Shown one piece after another: positions 33,634 to 42,865 of a DNA stretch of 64,000 bases. The position numbers and the translations under genes were made by a program. Source of the stretch: Bifidobacterium reuteri DSM 23975 (GTDB lineage: Bacteria > Actinomycetota > Actinomycetes > Actinomycetales > Bifidobacteriaceae); contig NZ_JGZK01000001.1 of assembly GCF_000741695.1 (NCBI RefSeq), positions 248,001-312,000 of the forward strand, given 5' to 3'. The notes beneath the pieces are model-generated. The model worked only from the letters and a program-made list of their open reading frames with translations. It was not told the DNA's origin and did no database searches. The stretch's first letter is position 1, and every line of letters starts with the position of its first letter.

Positions 33634-34770
33634 ATGGCAGCACTTCGTGGTCCGGACAGTTCCGAAGACGAGCGTCGTTTGGGGGAGCAGGCCGTCTTTC
33701 CGGAGACCGTGGACATCAACATCCGCCAGCTTGACCCGATTCCCGCGCCTCGCGCGTTCCTCAAGGAGCAGCCGCTTACCGACGCGATGAGCGAGCTGGT
33801 GCTTCACTCCCGTCAGGAGATCCGAGACGTGCTGAACGGCCGTGACGACCGCTTGCTGGTTATCGTGGGCCCGTGCTCCATCCATGATCCGAAGGCCGCC
33901 CATGAATACGCCGAAAAACTGGCCGCCGTCAAGCGCGAGCTTGAAGACCGCTTGGTCATCGTGATGCGCGTCTACTTCGAGAAGCCGCGTACCACCATCG
34001 GCTGGAAGGGCCTGATCAACGACCCTGACCTGGACGGCCGTTTCAACATCCGCAAGGGCATGTGGCTCGCCCGCAAGGTGCTGACCGACGTGCTGAGCCT
34101 CGGCCTTCCCGCCGCCACCGAATGGCTTGACCCCATCACTCCGCAGTACATTTGCGATGCGATCAGCTGGGGTGCCATCGGTGCGCGCAACACGGAAAGC
34201 CAGGTTCACCGCGAGCTGGCCAGCGGCCTGTCGATGCCGGTCGCTTCAAGAACGCCACCGACGGTTCGATCAAGCCTGCCGCCGATTCCTGCTACACGGC
34301 CGGGTTCGAACATCATTTCCTGTCCATCAACCTCGATGGGCGCGTCATCTCCGCTGAGACCAAGGGCAATCCGGATTGCCATCTCATTCTGCGCGGCTCC
34401 AATACCGGTCCGAATTATGATGCCGAATCGGTGCGTCAGGCTATTGGCCGCGCTGAAGGCTTCCAAGGCGTCCGGTCCGAGCGAACATGGTCTGGTCATC
34501 GACGCCGCACACGGCAATTGCGGCAAGGATGAGAACCGCGAAGCCGAAGTGGTCGAGGAGCTGGCCGAGCGCATCGCCGCCGGCGAGCCTGGCATCACCG
34601 GCATCATGATGGAAAGCTTCCTCGTAGGCGGCCATCAGAAGCCCGCGCCGCTCGACCAGCTCGTCTACGGACAGTCCGTCACCGATGCCTGCGTGCCGTG
34701 GGACCGCACCAACGAGCTGCTGCATACGCTGGCCGACGCGGTCACCGCCCGTCGCAACCTTCAGCGATAA
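33634..34770 (+). pseudogene. aroG: DAHP synthase (class I), first copy, with a compensated frameshift
   Basis: The enzyme condenses phosphoenolpyruvate and erythrose 4-phosphate in the first step of the shikimate pathway. N- and C-terminal parts are normal (LLVIVGPCSIHDPKAAHEYA, KPRTTIGWKGLINDP, GLVIDAAHGNCGKDENREAE, GIMMESFLVGG). Residues about 204-271 are out of frame. The other frame over 34243-34446 restores KNATDGSIKPAADSCYTAG and GNPDCHLILRGSNTGPNYDA, matching the downstream paralogue. One G appears lost at 34243 and one G gained at 34446-34447. As written, active-site residues in that stretch are gone. Both changes fall in GG runs, so sequencing error is possible. The start follows GAGAGGAGAG. 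Confidence 0.8.
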
Positions 34771-34786
34771 GGTACTTTGTTGCAAG

Positions 34787-34820
34787 AAACGCTCACTGAA
34801 CAGTGCTCAGTGAGCGTTTT
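34787..34820 (+). terminator. Terminator between the two DAHP synthase genes
   Basis: AAACGCTCACTGA (34787-34799) pairs with TCAGTGAGCGTTTT (34807-34820). The stem is 13 bp and ends in T. The two paralogues are therefore likely separate transcription units. Confidence 0.85.
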
Positions 34821-34932
34821 GCAGCAGAAGGGCGCACTGCAGGCGCGCTGAGGCGCTGAAGTGTGTTTGAGGGTTTGTTTGTTCCTGTGACACTTTATTC
34901 TTGGGGAAGATAGTGCACAAGGAGAAGAGAAC

Positions 34933-36165
34933 ATGCAGCAGCAGCAAGGCCAGAACCTGGCTGAGCAGACATCACCGGTCCATCCCCAGCCGTTGAACAC
35001 GCCGGAGGAGCTTCGGGCCATCCGGCAGGCGATGGATGAGGGGAAGAATCCGCTTGTCGCCACCGATGTGCCGCGTTGGGAGGATCAGGTCGGCGTCAGC
35101 CGTATCGTCAACCGACGGGTGCTGGAGCTTGAGCCGCTTCCTACGCCGGCCCAAGTGCTAGCGGAACTGCCGCTCAGCGCGCATGCTCAGGAGATCGTCG
35201 CCTACTCGCGTGACGAGATCCGCGCCTGCCTCTATGGGCAGGATGATCGTCTATTGGTGATTGTGGGTCCGTGCTCGGTGCATGACCCGGCAGCTGCGCT
35301 TGATTACGCCCACAGACTGGCGAAAGTCATGAACGAGCTCGACGGCGAGCTGCTCATCGTCATGCGGGTGTACTTCGAGAAGCCGCGTACCACGGTCGGC
35401 TGGAAGGGGCTCATCAACGACCCGGACATCGACGGCACCCACAACATCCGCAAAGGCCTGTTGCTGGCACGCAAGACGTTGCTCGGTGTGCTTGATGAAG
35501 GTCTGGCTGCCGCAACGGAATTCCTTGAGCCGACGAGCCCGCAGTTCATCGCCGATGCGGTGAGCTGGGGTGCCATCGGTGCGCGCAACACGGAAAGCCA
35601 GGTGCATCGTCAGCTCGCCAGTGGCATGTCGATGCCGATCGGTTTCAAGAACGCCACTGATGGCTCGGTCAAGGCGGCGGTGAACGGCTGTTTCGCGGCG
35701 TCCCAGCAGCATACCTTCTTCGGCATCGACCATATGGGCCGTGCCTGTGCCGTGGAGACACTCGGCAATCCGGACTGCCATGTGGTGCTGCGTGGCTCCA
35801 TTCACGGCCCCAATTACGATGCCACGTCCGTGGCCAAGGCCATGGAGACGATCCGCGACGAAATGCCGGCGGATTCCGCCGCGTCACATGGATTGATCGT
35901 GGATTGCTCGCATGGCAACTCCGGCAAAGACGAGCATCGTCAGGCTGAAGTGGTGCGGGACATCGCGCGGCGCATCGCGGCAGGTGAGCGCGGCATCACC
36001 GGAATCATGATGGAAAGCTTCCTCGTAGGCGGCAATCAGCCGGCCGCTCCTCTCGACCAGCTGGTCTACGGCAAATCCATCACCGACCGTTGCATCAGCT
36101 GGCCGGATACCGAGGCACTGCTGCGCGAGCTGGCCGACGCCGTCGCCACCCGTCGCTGGCACTGA
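34933..36165 (+). CDS. aroG: DAHP synthase (class I), second copy
   Basis: This 410-residue class I (AroF/G/H-type) 3-deoxy-D-arabino-heptulosonate 7-phosphate synthase is intact. It shows LLVIVGPCSVHDPAAALDYA, KPRTTVGWKGLINDP, GARNTESQVHRQLASGMSMPIGFKNATDGS, GNPDCHVVLRGS and SHGLIVDCSHGNSGKDEHRQAE, covering the metal and PEP sites. The N-terminal 60 residues are longer than in the first copy and may carry regulation by an aromatic amino acid. AAGGAGAAG precedes the ATG. If the first copy is really broken, this one supplies the activity. Confidence 0.93.
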   Translation: MQQQQGQNLAEQTSPVHPQPLNTPEELRAIRQAMDEGKNPLVATDVPRWEDQVGVSRIVNRRVLELEPLPTPAQVLAELPLSAHAQEIVAYSRDEIRACLYGQDDRLLVIVGPCSVHDPAAALDYAHRLAKVMNELDGELLIVMRVYFEKPRTTVGWKGLINDPDIDGTHNIRKGLLLARKTLLGVLDEGLAAATEFLEPTSPQFIADAVSWGAIGARNTESQVHRQLASGMSMPIGFKNATDGSVKAAVNGCFAASQQHTFFGIDHMGRACAVETLGNPDCHVVLRGSIHGPNYDATSVAKAMETIRDEMPADSAASHGLIVDCSHGNSGKDEHRQAEVVRDIARRIAAGERGITGIMMESFLVGGNQPAAPLDQLVYGKSITDRCISWPDTEALLRELADAVATRRWH

Positions 36166-36175
36166 CCTTCCTTCT

Positions 36176-36224
36176 GGCTCCCTTTGTCAAGGGAGCTGTC
36201 GAACGTAGTGAGACTGAGGGGTAG
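36176..36224. repeat. Bifidobacterial intergenic hairpin repeat after second DAHP synthase
   Basis: GGCTCCCTTTGTCAAGGGAGC forms a hairpin and is followed by TGTCGAACGTAGTGAGACTGAGGGGTAG. Copies of this unit recur at 13613 and 33224-33443. It could act as a terminator for the gene before it. Confidence 0.7.
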
Positions 36225-36266
36225 TTCTTCTAGTCTGAGATGTAATAACGTGAAAGGAACTTATAT

Positions 36267-36980
36267 ATGGGTATGAAAACGGTAGCCATCATTGGCGCAT
36301 TGGATGAGGAAGTGGCGCTGATCGCCAAGTCGCTCACCCACGTCACCCACATCGCCAAGGGCAGTCTGGACATCGCGGTGGGTACCGTGGACTCGTTCGG
36401 TTCGGACGTCATCAAGGTCGCCGCCACGGTGGGTGGCATGGGCTTGGTGAATGCCGCGGCCACCACCCAGCTGCTCATCGATGAATTTGCGCCGGATGCC
36501 GTGATTTTCTCCGGAATCGCCGGCAATCTCAACACCCATCTGCATATCAACGATGTGGTGCTCGGTGGTACGTTGCGTTACCTCGATACCGATATGCGTC
36601 TGGTGGGACAGTGGAAGCCCGGCACCGAAGACAAGCCGGTCGAGGAATTCTTCTCCGACCCGCACCTGCTGCAGGTCGCCGATCAGGCGCTCGCCAATGC
36701 CGGCATCACCCACATCACCGGTATCATCGCCTCCGGCAATTACTTCGTGGACACCCCCGAAAAGGTCGAGGAGGTCATTCGCCGAACCGGTGCCGACGCT
36801 GTGGAGATGGAAGGTGCCGCCGTGGCGCAGGTCGCCGCCCGCAACGATGTGCCTGCTCTGGTGATTCGTGCGCTCTCCGACAATGCCGATACCGATTACG
36901 AGGTGTTCAAGGAGTTCGATATCTCCGAATACGCCGACACTGCTGCCCGCCTTGCCGTGGACATCGTCAAGCGACTGTGA
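36267..36980 (+). CDS. mtnN: 5'-methylthioadenosine/S-adenosylhomocysteine nucleosidase
   Basis: This 237-residue MtnN/Pfs enzyme hydrolyses S-adenosylhomocysteine and methylthioadenosine to adenine and the thio-ribose, recycling the product of methylation. It opens MKTVAIIGALDEEVALI, followed by VGGMGLVNAAATTQLLIDEF, FSGIAGNLN, and EMEGAAVAQVAARN with the purine/ribose-binding Met-Glu pair; SDNADTDYE carries the catalytic Asp region. AAAGGAAC lies upstream. It is monocistronic; a 13-bp hairpin follows. Confidence 0.93.
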   Translation: MGMKTVAIIGALDEEVALIAKSLTHVTHIAKGSLDIAVGTVDSFGSDVIKVAATVGGMGLVNAAATTQLLIDEFAPDAVIFSGIAGNLNTHLHINDVVLGGTLRYLDTDMRLVGQWKPGTEDKPVEEFFSDPHLLQVADQALANAGITHITGIIASGNYFVDTPEKVEEVIRRTGADAVEMEGAAVAQVAARNDVPALVIRALSDNADTDYEVFKEFDISEYADTAARLAVDIVKRL

Positions 36981-37353
36981 TTCTCTTGGCTTCGGCTGCC
37001 CTGATGATGGACTGATGACGCTCTGATGACGCCCCTCTTCATGAGGGGCGTCATCATATGGCGACGGATTGTGTGCTCACAGGTCTTTCCCATAGGCCTA
37101 TAGGCCCGTAGGTTCACAATGTGAACGATTCAGGCTCTCGTCCGCAGCCAAGGTCCATACTCGAACATCAGGCACAGCGATGTGTGGGGACGTCGTTGTG
37201 GCCACAAGCCGATTCACGCCTCTCCGCATGCCTGTCGTTGTGCTTTGAATTGTGAGCCATGGCATGCCAACCGCAGCCATGGCACATGCTGCATAAGTAT
37301 GTACGGACAGCGTATGCAAACGCTGATTCGCAGCATGAGGAGAGAGAACCATA
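36981..37353. other. Intergenic region with perfect 13-bp hairpin (37025-37055)
   Basis: GATGACGCCCCTC (37025-37037) pairs perfectly with GAGGGGCGTCATC (37043-37055), probably the mtnN terminator although no T-run follows. The remaining 300 bp upstream of the MHS carrier contain short palindromes such as AGGCCTATAGGCC and the carrier promoter, but no gene. Confidence 0.65.
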
Positions 37354-38667
37354 ATGTCTGCAACTGCAACCGCAGCCGTTCAGGAACCCGTGAAGAAGGA
37401 TTCGGTTCCTGAGATCATCGCTGCTTCCATGGTCGGTACGGCCATCGAATTCTACGACAATTACTGTTATTCCATCGCCGCGGCAAGCTACTTCGGCATG
37501 ATCTTCTTCACGAGCGTCGCCAAGTCCAACCCGGCGCTCGCCACCCTGATGGCGTTCGTCACGTTCGCCGTGTCCTTCCTTGCTCGCCCGTTCGGCTCCA
37601 TGCTGTTCGGCCACTTCGGCGACAAGATGGGCCGCAAGAAGACGCTGGTCATCGCGCTGATGACGATGGGCATCGCCACCTTCCTGGTCGGCTGCCTGCC
37701 TGGCTATGACCAGATCGGCCCGTGGTCCGTGGTCATCCTGTGCATCTGCCGCGCATGCCAGGGTGTCGGCCTCGCCGGTGAATGGTCCGGTGCCGCCCTC
37801 GTGGCCACCGAAAACGCCCCGGCCGACAAGCGTGCGCTCTACGGCTCCTTCCCGAACCTTGGCGCCCCGATCGGCTTCTTCTGCGCCTATGGCCTGAACC
37901 TGCTGCTCGAGTCCAACCTGAGCCAGGAGCAGATGATCGCCTTCGGTTGGCGTATCCCGTTCCTGTGCTCCGCGGTGCTGGTCATCATCGGCCTGTATGT
38001 GCGCGCCCGCATGTCCGAGACCCCGGTGTTCCGCAAGGCGCACACTGAGAAGCGCACCTCCAAGCACCCGCTGCGTGACCTCCTGCCGTACTGGAAGGAA
38101 GTCCTGCTGGGTACGGTCGCCATGGGCATCACCTACACCCTGTTCTATGTGCTCGGCACCTGGTCCCTTTCCTACGGCGTCAAGGGCCTGAAGTTCAGCC
38201 AGAGCGATTACCTGCTCATGCAGATGTGCTCGGTGGTGTTCTTCGCCATCTTCATCGTGGTCTCCTGCGTCTACGCCGACAAGGTGGGCCGCAAGAAGGT
38301 CCTGTTCGTGGTGACTGCTGGCACGCTGGTCTTCAGCTTCTTCACCCCGCTGCTGCTCGTGCACTCCGCCGCCCACATCATGATTTTCCTGTGCGTCGGC
38401 TTCGTGCTCATGGGCGGCCTGTTCGGGCCGTGCGGCGCCTACCTGCCTGAGCTCTTCCCGGTGCACGTTCGTTACTCCGGCGCAGGCCTGAGCTACAACC
38501 TCGCCGCCATCTTCGGTGGCGCGTTCGCCCCGACCATCGCCCAGGCTCTGGTTTCCTCCAAGTTCGGCGTGGCCGGTGTGGGCTGGTACATGGCCATCAT
38601 GGCCGCGCTCGCCCTGCTCGCCCTGTTCCTCATCAAGGAAAGCAAGGATAAGGATTACGAGCTGTGA
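37354..38667 (+). CDS. MFS transporter, metabolite:H+ symporter (MHS/ShiA-like) family
   Basis: This 437-residue carrier has 12 helices. It opens with IIAASMVGTAIEFYDNYCYSIAAA, the family hallmark G-x2-I/V-E-x-Y-D. The A motif GHFGDKMGRKKTLVIAL and QGVGLAGEWSGAALVATENAP are further MHS signatures. Relatives take up shikimate, alpha-ketoglutarate, citrate, proline or betaine with protons. GAGGAGAG lies upstream of the ATG. A strong terminator follows. Its position after aromatic-pathway genes is only suggestive of a shikimate-like substrate. Confidence 0.87.
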   Translation: MSATATAAVQEPVKKDSVPEIIAASMVGTAIEFYDNYCYSIAAASYFGMIFFTSVAKSNPALATLMAFVTFAVSFLARPFGSMLFGHFGDKMGRKKTLVIALMTMGIATFLVGCLPGYDQIGPWSVVILCICRACQGVGLAGEWSGAALVATENAPADKRALYGSFPNLGAPIGFFCAYGLNLLLESNLSQEQMIAFGWRIPFLCSAVLVIIGLYVRARMSETPVFRKAHTEKRTSKHPLRDLLPYWKEVLLGTVAMGITYTLFYVLGTWSLSYGVKGLKFSQSDYLLMQMCSVVFFAIFIVVSCVYADKVGRKKVLFVVTAGTLVFSFFTPLLLVHSAAHIMIFLCVGFVLMGGLFGPCGAYLPELFPVHVRYSGAGLSYNLAAIFGGAFAPTIAQALVSSKFGVAGVGWYMAIMAALALLALFLIKESKDKDYEL

Positions 38668-38705
38668 TCGTATGGTTGAGGTCGTTCTGACCTTGACCGT
38701 CGAAT

Positions 38706-38740
38706 GAACGGCGTCGCCATTCGTGGTGGCGCCGTTTTTT
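38706..38740 (+). terminator. Terminator after MHS carrier
   Basis: AACGGCG-T-CGCCA pairs with TGG-T-GGCGCCGTT around TTCG and is followed by TTTT. Confidence 0.85.
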
Positions 38741-38746
38741 CGTACC

Positions 38747-38791
38747 TGTGTCGATGTGGTTTGTGTCGATGTGGTTTGTGTCGATGTGGTT
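38747..38791. repeat. Three perfect tandem copies of TGTGTCGATGTGGTT
   Basis: Units occupy 38747-38761, 38762-38776 and 38777-38791, immediately after the terminator T-run. This is a simple 15-bp minisatellite with no coding role. Confidence 0.95.
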
Positions 38792-38984
38792 TGTGCTGGC
38801 CCGGTATTGCTGATGCGAGTGCGATGCATCGAGCTGTCGGATGGGTTGCACGGCATATGGCGTCGCCTGCCGCCAGTGCCTGGCGTCCGTGGTCCTGGCG
38901 CTGCACGTCTCCTCAAATGAACAGTAGGCGAACTTACGTAGTCGGCTTCGTGTGCTACATGAGAGACGTTTTACTCTAGGAATC

Positions 38985-40454
38985 ATGAGTTTCTGGCAGA
39001 TTATCGTGATTCTGGTGCTGGTCGCATTGTGCATGGCGTGGGCCATCGTCATCTCGTACGGCAAAGGGCGAGCCTCCGGGCGGGCCGCAGCCGAGGAGGC
39101 CTTCGCCTCCGATAAGGACGCCAAATCACTGTTCGGCGAGGACGTACCCGTTCGCCCCACCGAGCGTCGTCTCATAGAGGTCATGCCGGAAGCCTTGATC
39201 ATTACCGACCGCAACGGACAGGTGCAGTACGCCAGCCCCGGATCGGCGCCGTTCGGACTCGTCTCGGGCAAGCGCATCAATTCGCGTGAAGTCGAAGACA
39301 TTCTTACCCAGGCCGCCTCGGACGGGGGAGTGCGCGAGCGTGAAGTCCAGCTGCCAGTGGACCGTAGCCCGTTCCCTTCGACCATCACCGGTAAAGGTAT
39401 TGAAGCCGGACAGCTCAGGCCATCGAACACCCTGTATCTGCGTGTGCGCATCGGCGATATCGGCGACGATCTGTATGCGATTTTCATCAGCGACATGTCC
39501 GAACAGCGTCGTTTCGAGGCTGTGAGGCGTGATTTTGTGACCAACGTCTCCCATGAATTGAAGACTCCGGCAGGAGCGATCGCGCTGCTTGCCGAGACTA
39601 TCACCGATGCCGCCGATGATCCGGACGCCGTACGGTACTTCTCCGGCCGCATATCCAAGGAGTCGGCGCGACTGACCGAGCTGGTGCATCACCTGATCGA
39701 TCTGCAGCGGGCGCAAAGCTCTCAGGGCGTGGTCAATGCGAAGCGCATCTCCGCGTTGGACATAGCCCGTGCTGCGATCGCCGACAACCAGGTGCAGGCG
39801 GAGGCCCACCATGTGGATATCCGTCTCAACGCCAACGGGCATTCGGCGCCGCTCGATGCCACCGACGCTTCCGCGGCTGATGCCGAGTCGGCGCGGAATC
39901 TGTACATCAAGGCGGATGCCGATGCCATGCAGACGGCGGTCAAGAATCTGGTGGAGAACGCCATTCACTATTCGCCCGAGCGCACCACGGTGGCCGTGGA
40001 TGTTGCGGAGCGTAACGGCAAGGTCGCTATTCGCGTGGTCGATCAGGGCATCGGCATTCCCGAGGAGTCCTTGGACCGTATCTTCGAACGTTTCTACCGC
40101 GTCGACCCCGCGCGTTCGCGCCAGACCGGCGGCTCGGGGCTGGGGCTCGCCATCACCAAGCACTGCGTGCAGGAAAATGGCGGACGCATCTCCGTGTGGT
40201 CCCGTGAAGGCGAGGGGTCGACGTTCACCATCGAATTGCCCGCTGCCAAGCCCGACCCTGAGCCCGCTGCCGAGTCTGAGTCCGACCCCGTCGTTGAGCA
40301 GGAGCCTGCTGCCGAGCAGGAGCCGGTGCAGCAGGGGAGTCCTTCAAGTGTCTCCGCTGTGGATTCCACCACTGCGGATTCTTCCGCTTCCGGGCCCGCA
40401 TCGCCGGTGTCCGATGATGATGCCGGTGGGAAGATGACGGAATCGGCGTCCTGA
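38985..40454 (+). CDS. senX3: Sensor histidine kinase, SenX3/PhoR-like
   Basis: This 489-residue kinase is the likely sensor of phosphate limitation. One N-terminal helix (residues 4-22) anchors it. A PAS-like domain (about 60-175) precedes the HisKA segment NVSHELKTPAGAIALLAETI, with the phosphorylated His, and the HATPase domain has NLVENAIHYSPE, DQGIGIPEESLDRIFERFYRVD and GGSGLGLAI. The C-terminal 70 residues are Glu/Pro/Ser/Ala-rich and absent from most relatives. TAGGAA precedes the ATG at 38985. The partner regulator lies 320 bp downstream and the pst operon follows. Confidence 0.9.
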   Translation: MSFWQIIVILVLVALCMAWAIVISYGKGRASGRAAAEEAFASDKDAKSLFGEDVPVRPTERRLIEVMPEALIITDRNGQVQYASPGSAPFGLVSGKRINSREVEDILTQAASDGGVREREVQLPVDRSPFPSTITGKGIEAGQLRPSNTLYLRVRIGDIGDDLYAIFISDMSEQRRFEAVRRDFVTNVSHELKTPAGAIALLAETITDAADDPDAVRYFSGRISKESARLTELVHHLIDLQRAQSSQGVVNAKRISALDIARAAIADNQVQAEAHHVDIRLNANGHSAPLDATDASAADAESARNLYIKADADAMQTAVKNLVENAIHYSPERTTVAVDVAERNGKVAIRVVDQGIGIPEESLDRIFERFYRVDPARSRQTGGSGLGLAITKHCVQENGGRISVWSREGEGSTFTIELPAAKPDPEPAAESESDPVVEQEPAAEQEPVQQGSPSSVSAVDSTTADSSASGPASPVSDDDAGGKMTESAS

Positions 40455-40773
40455 AAGGCTGGCGTCGATTCTCTGGCAGATCTCAGCCGGAAGGCCGGCT
40501 CACAGGCTGAATCTTCCAAGCGTTGAAGAAGCGTCGATTTGTCGGGAACCCCTCTCATGGCGAGGCCCGGCGAACACGACAGCCCGATGCGCGCGGGTGG
40601 CAATCGCGGAGATCGTGACGTGGCAGGGTGTTTTCGCGTATTCACTCCACGTAGCGCATACTAATAAATTACGTACTTTAGGCAAACGGCAGGAGAACGA
40701 AGAGGGGATGGCTACGATGGTATCTGAGAATTTTGCGCTTACCCGACCGGGGACATACCCGAGAAAGGCCACT
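40455..40773. other. 319-bp gap between kinase and response regulator
   Basis: No gene or clear terminator is seen. The spacing suggests that the regulator gene has its own promoter. AT-richer sequence near 40655-40680 (CATACTAATAAATTACGTAC) is the best promoter candidate. Confidence 0.5.
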
Positions 40774-41478
40774 ATGACACGTATTCTTATCGTCGAAGAC
40801 GAGGAATCCTATCGCGAACCATTGGTCTATCAACTTACACGCGAGGGGTATGACGTGTCTGCTGCGGCCACCGGTGAGGAGGGCTTGGAACTGTTCACCA
40901 AGGGTGGCATCGACATGGTGTTGCTTGATCTGATGCTGCCGGGCATTGACGGCACTGCGCTGTGCCGTCGGATACGCGAACAAAGCCGCGTGCCGATTAT
41001 CATGCTCACGGCCAAGAGCGCGGAGATCGACAAGGTGGTCGGACTGGAGATCGGTGCCGACGATTATGTGACCAAGCCGTACTCGTTCCGCGAGCTGTTG
41101 GCGCGCATCCGTGCCGTGTTGCGCCGCAATCAGTCCACCGCCCAGTCCACCGGTGCCGTGGATGATGATATTCCGCTGGTATGCGGGGACATTTCCATGC
41201 AGGTCGGCCAGCATCAGGTCACCGTGCGCGGCGAGACCGTGTTCTTCCCGCTCAAGGAGTTCGAGCTGCTCGAGTACCTGATGCAGAACAAGGGACGTGT
41301 GATGACCCGCCATCAGCTCATCGATCGCATCTGGGGCTCCGATTACGTCGGCGATACGAAGACGCTTGACGTGCACGTCAAGCGTGTGCGCTCCAAGATC
41401 GAAGAGGACCCGGCTCATCCCAAGTATCTGACGACCGTGCGCGGACTCGGCTACAAAATCGACAAGCCCACGGAGTGA
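40774..41478 (+). CDS. regX3: Response regulator, RegX3/PhoP-like
   Basis: This 234-residue OmpR-type regulator has a receiver domain (residues 1-120, TRILIVEDEESYREP with the acidic pair, MVLLDLMLPG with the phosphorylated Asp, MLTAKSAE with Thr/Ala and VTKPYSFREL with Lys) and a winged-helix DNA-binding domain (about 145-232, RHQLIDRIWGSDYVGDTKTLDVHVKRVRSKIE). The ATG at 40774 follows GAGAAAGG. Together with the upstream kinase and downstream pst genes it forms the phosphate-starvation control system. Confidence 0.92.
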   Translation: MTRILIVEDEESYREPLVYQLTREGYDVSAAATGEEGLELFTKGGIDMVLLDLMLPGIDGTALCRRIREQSRVPIIMLTAKSAEIDKVVGLEIGADDYVTKPYSFRELLARIRAVLRRNQSTAQSTGAVDDDIPLVCGDISMQVGQHQVTVRGETVFFPLKEFELLEYLMQNKGRVMTRHQLIDRIWGSDYVGDTKTLDVHVKRVRSKIEEDPAHPKYLTTVRGLGYKIDKPTE

Positions 41479-41489
41479 AACAAAGTACG

Positions 41490-41516
41490 GAAACTACACA
41501 TGCTTCGTGTAGTTTC
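41490..41516 (+). terminator. Hairpin after response regulator gene
   Basis: GAAACTACAC (41490-41499) pairs with GTGTAGTTTC (41507-41516). It lies just after the stop codon and before the pstS promoter region. Confidence 0.65.
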
Positions 41517-41530
41517 AAATATGCTCGAGT

Positions 41531-41552
41531 GTTCATCTTCTGTTTACTGATT
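41531..41552 (+). promoter_or_regulatory. Candidate PHO box upstream of pstS
   Basis: GTTCATCTTCT (41531-41541) followed by GTTTACTGATT (41542-41552) forms an 11-bp direct repeat resembling the actinobacterial PHO box unit GTTCACC-N4. It lies about 105 bp upstream of pstS. The match is imperfect. Confidence 0.5.
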
Positions 41553-41656
41553 TCGGTTTTGGCCCCTCTCAATGGCTAATACTCTAGTAAATGTCATGAG
41601 TTGACCGGGTGGGTTTTCCTGCCCGAGATTTACTGATAGAGGGAATAAGAAACATC

Positions 41657-42790
41657 ATGCAGAAGAACATTCTCGTTCGCTCCCTTGCCGCTCTGTCCGG
41701 CATCGCGATGCTCGCTACTGTCGCTGCCTGCGGCGACAACACTGCCTCCACTGGCAACAACTCTTCTTCCACCGATTCCGCTACCAAGGCCGAGCCGGTC
41801 TCCGGCGACTTCCAGGGCGCTGGCGCTAGCTCCCAGCAGGCTGCCGTCGAAGCTTGGATCGCCGGCTTCCAGGGCACCAACCCTGACGCCAAGATCGCCT
41901 ACAACCCGACCGGTTCCGGCGCTGGCGTGACCACCTTCCTGACCGGTGCCACCGCTTGGGCCGGCTCCGACAAGGCCCTGTCCGATGACGACATCGAGAA
42001 GTCCAAGGCTGTCTGCGCCTCCGGCCAGGCCTTCGACGTCCCGGTCTACATCTCCCCGATTGCCATCGTCTTCAACCTGAAGGGCATCTCCGACGCCGGC
42101 AAGCACATCAACCTCGATGCTGCTACCGCCGCCAAGATTTTCGACGGCAAGATCACCACTTGGAACGACCCGGCCATCCAGGACCAGAACGAGGACCTCA
42201 AGCTGCCGAGCACCCCGATCACCGTTGTGCACCGCTCCGACAAGTCCGGCACCACTCAGAACTTCGTCTCCTACTTCAAGGATCAGGCTCCTGACGCTTG
42301 GACCTACGACCTCTCCGAGAACTGGCCGAACGAGGTTGGCCAGGGCGCCAAGGGCACTTCCGGTGTGATTTCCACCGTCAAGCAGGCCGACGGCACCATC
42401 GGTTACGCTGACTTCTCCCAGGTTGGCGACCTCGGCACCGCCGCCATCAAGGTCGGCGACTCCTACAACGAGATCTCCGCTGAGGCTGGCTCCAAGGTCA
42501 TCGGCGACTCCAAGCTCGACGACACCGCCAAGGGCGACAACCGTGTGGTTGTGAAGATCAACCACGCCACCGAAGCCAAGGGTGCCTACCCGATCGTGCT
42601 GGTCTCCTACGACATCGTCTGCCCGGCCTACAAGGACGCCAAGCAGGGCGAGTTCGCCAAGGCTTGGCTGACCTACGTCACCTCCGAGGAAGGCCAGAAG
42701 GCCGCTCAGGATGCCGCCGGCTCCGCTCCGCTGCCGTCCAGCCTGACCTCCCAGATCAGCAAGTCCATCGAGGCCATCAAGACCAAGTGA
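41657..42790 (+). CDS. pstS: Phosphate ABC transporter substrate-binding lipoprotein PstS
   Basis: This 377-residue lipoprotein captures phosphate outside the membrane. The signal peptide NILVRSLAALSGIAMLATVAAC ends in the lipobox VAAC (Cys about residue 25). A Ser/Thr-rich linker precedes the binding domain, with GAGASSQQAAVEAWIAGF, NPTGSGAGVTTFL and VVHRSDKSGTTQNF contacting phosphate. Codon choice is strongly biased (GCC/GCT, ATC, AAG), as in highly expressed genes. A 12-bp hairpin after it (42866-42902) probably lets most transcripts end before pstC. Confidence 0.95.
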   Translation: MQKNILVRSLAALSGIAMLATVAACGDNTASTGNNSSSTDSATKAEPVSGDFQGAGASSQQAAVEAWIAGFQGTNPDAKIAYNPTGSGAGVTTFLTGATAWAGSDKALSDDDIEKSKAVCASGQAFDVPVYISPIAIVFNLKGISDAGKHINLDAATAAKIFDGKITTWNDPAIQDQNEDLKLPSTPITVVHRSDKSGTTQNFVSYFKDQAPDAWTYDLSENWPNEVGQGAKGTSGVISTVKQADGTIGYADFSQVGDLGTAAIKVGDSYNEISAEAGSKVIGDSKLDDTAKGDNRVVVKINHATEAKGAYPIVLVSYDIVCPAYKDAKQGEFAKAWLTYVTSEEGQKAAQDAAGSAPLPSSLTSQISKSIEAIKTK

Positions 42791-42865
42791 CTCACGGCGG
42801 TTACACAACCGCATGATTCATTGATTCAGGATAACTGAAAACCGACCAAATCAATGGTCTGAAAC

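Larger units (their letters stand above)
38668..38984. other. Intergenic region with terminator and 15-bp tandem triplet
   Basis: After the carrier terminator lie three 15-bp tandem units (38747-38791). The remaining 190 bp hold the probable senX3-like promoter. No gene is seen. Confidence 0.7.

Noticed and set aside
34774..34932. T-box or attenuator leader before the second DAHP synthase
   Set aside because: The hairpin at 34787 fits a simple terminator of the preceding gene; no T-box sequence or leader peptide with aromatic codons was seen.
37168..38916. 582-codon open frame antisense to the MHS carrier
   Set aside because: It runs through the intergenic 15-bp repeats and terminator and has Glu/His/Arg-rich low complexity; not a gene.
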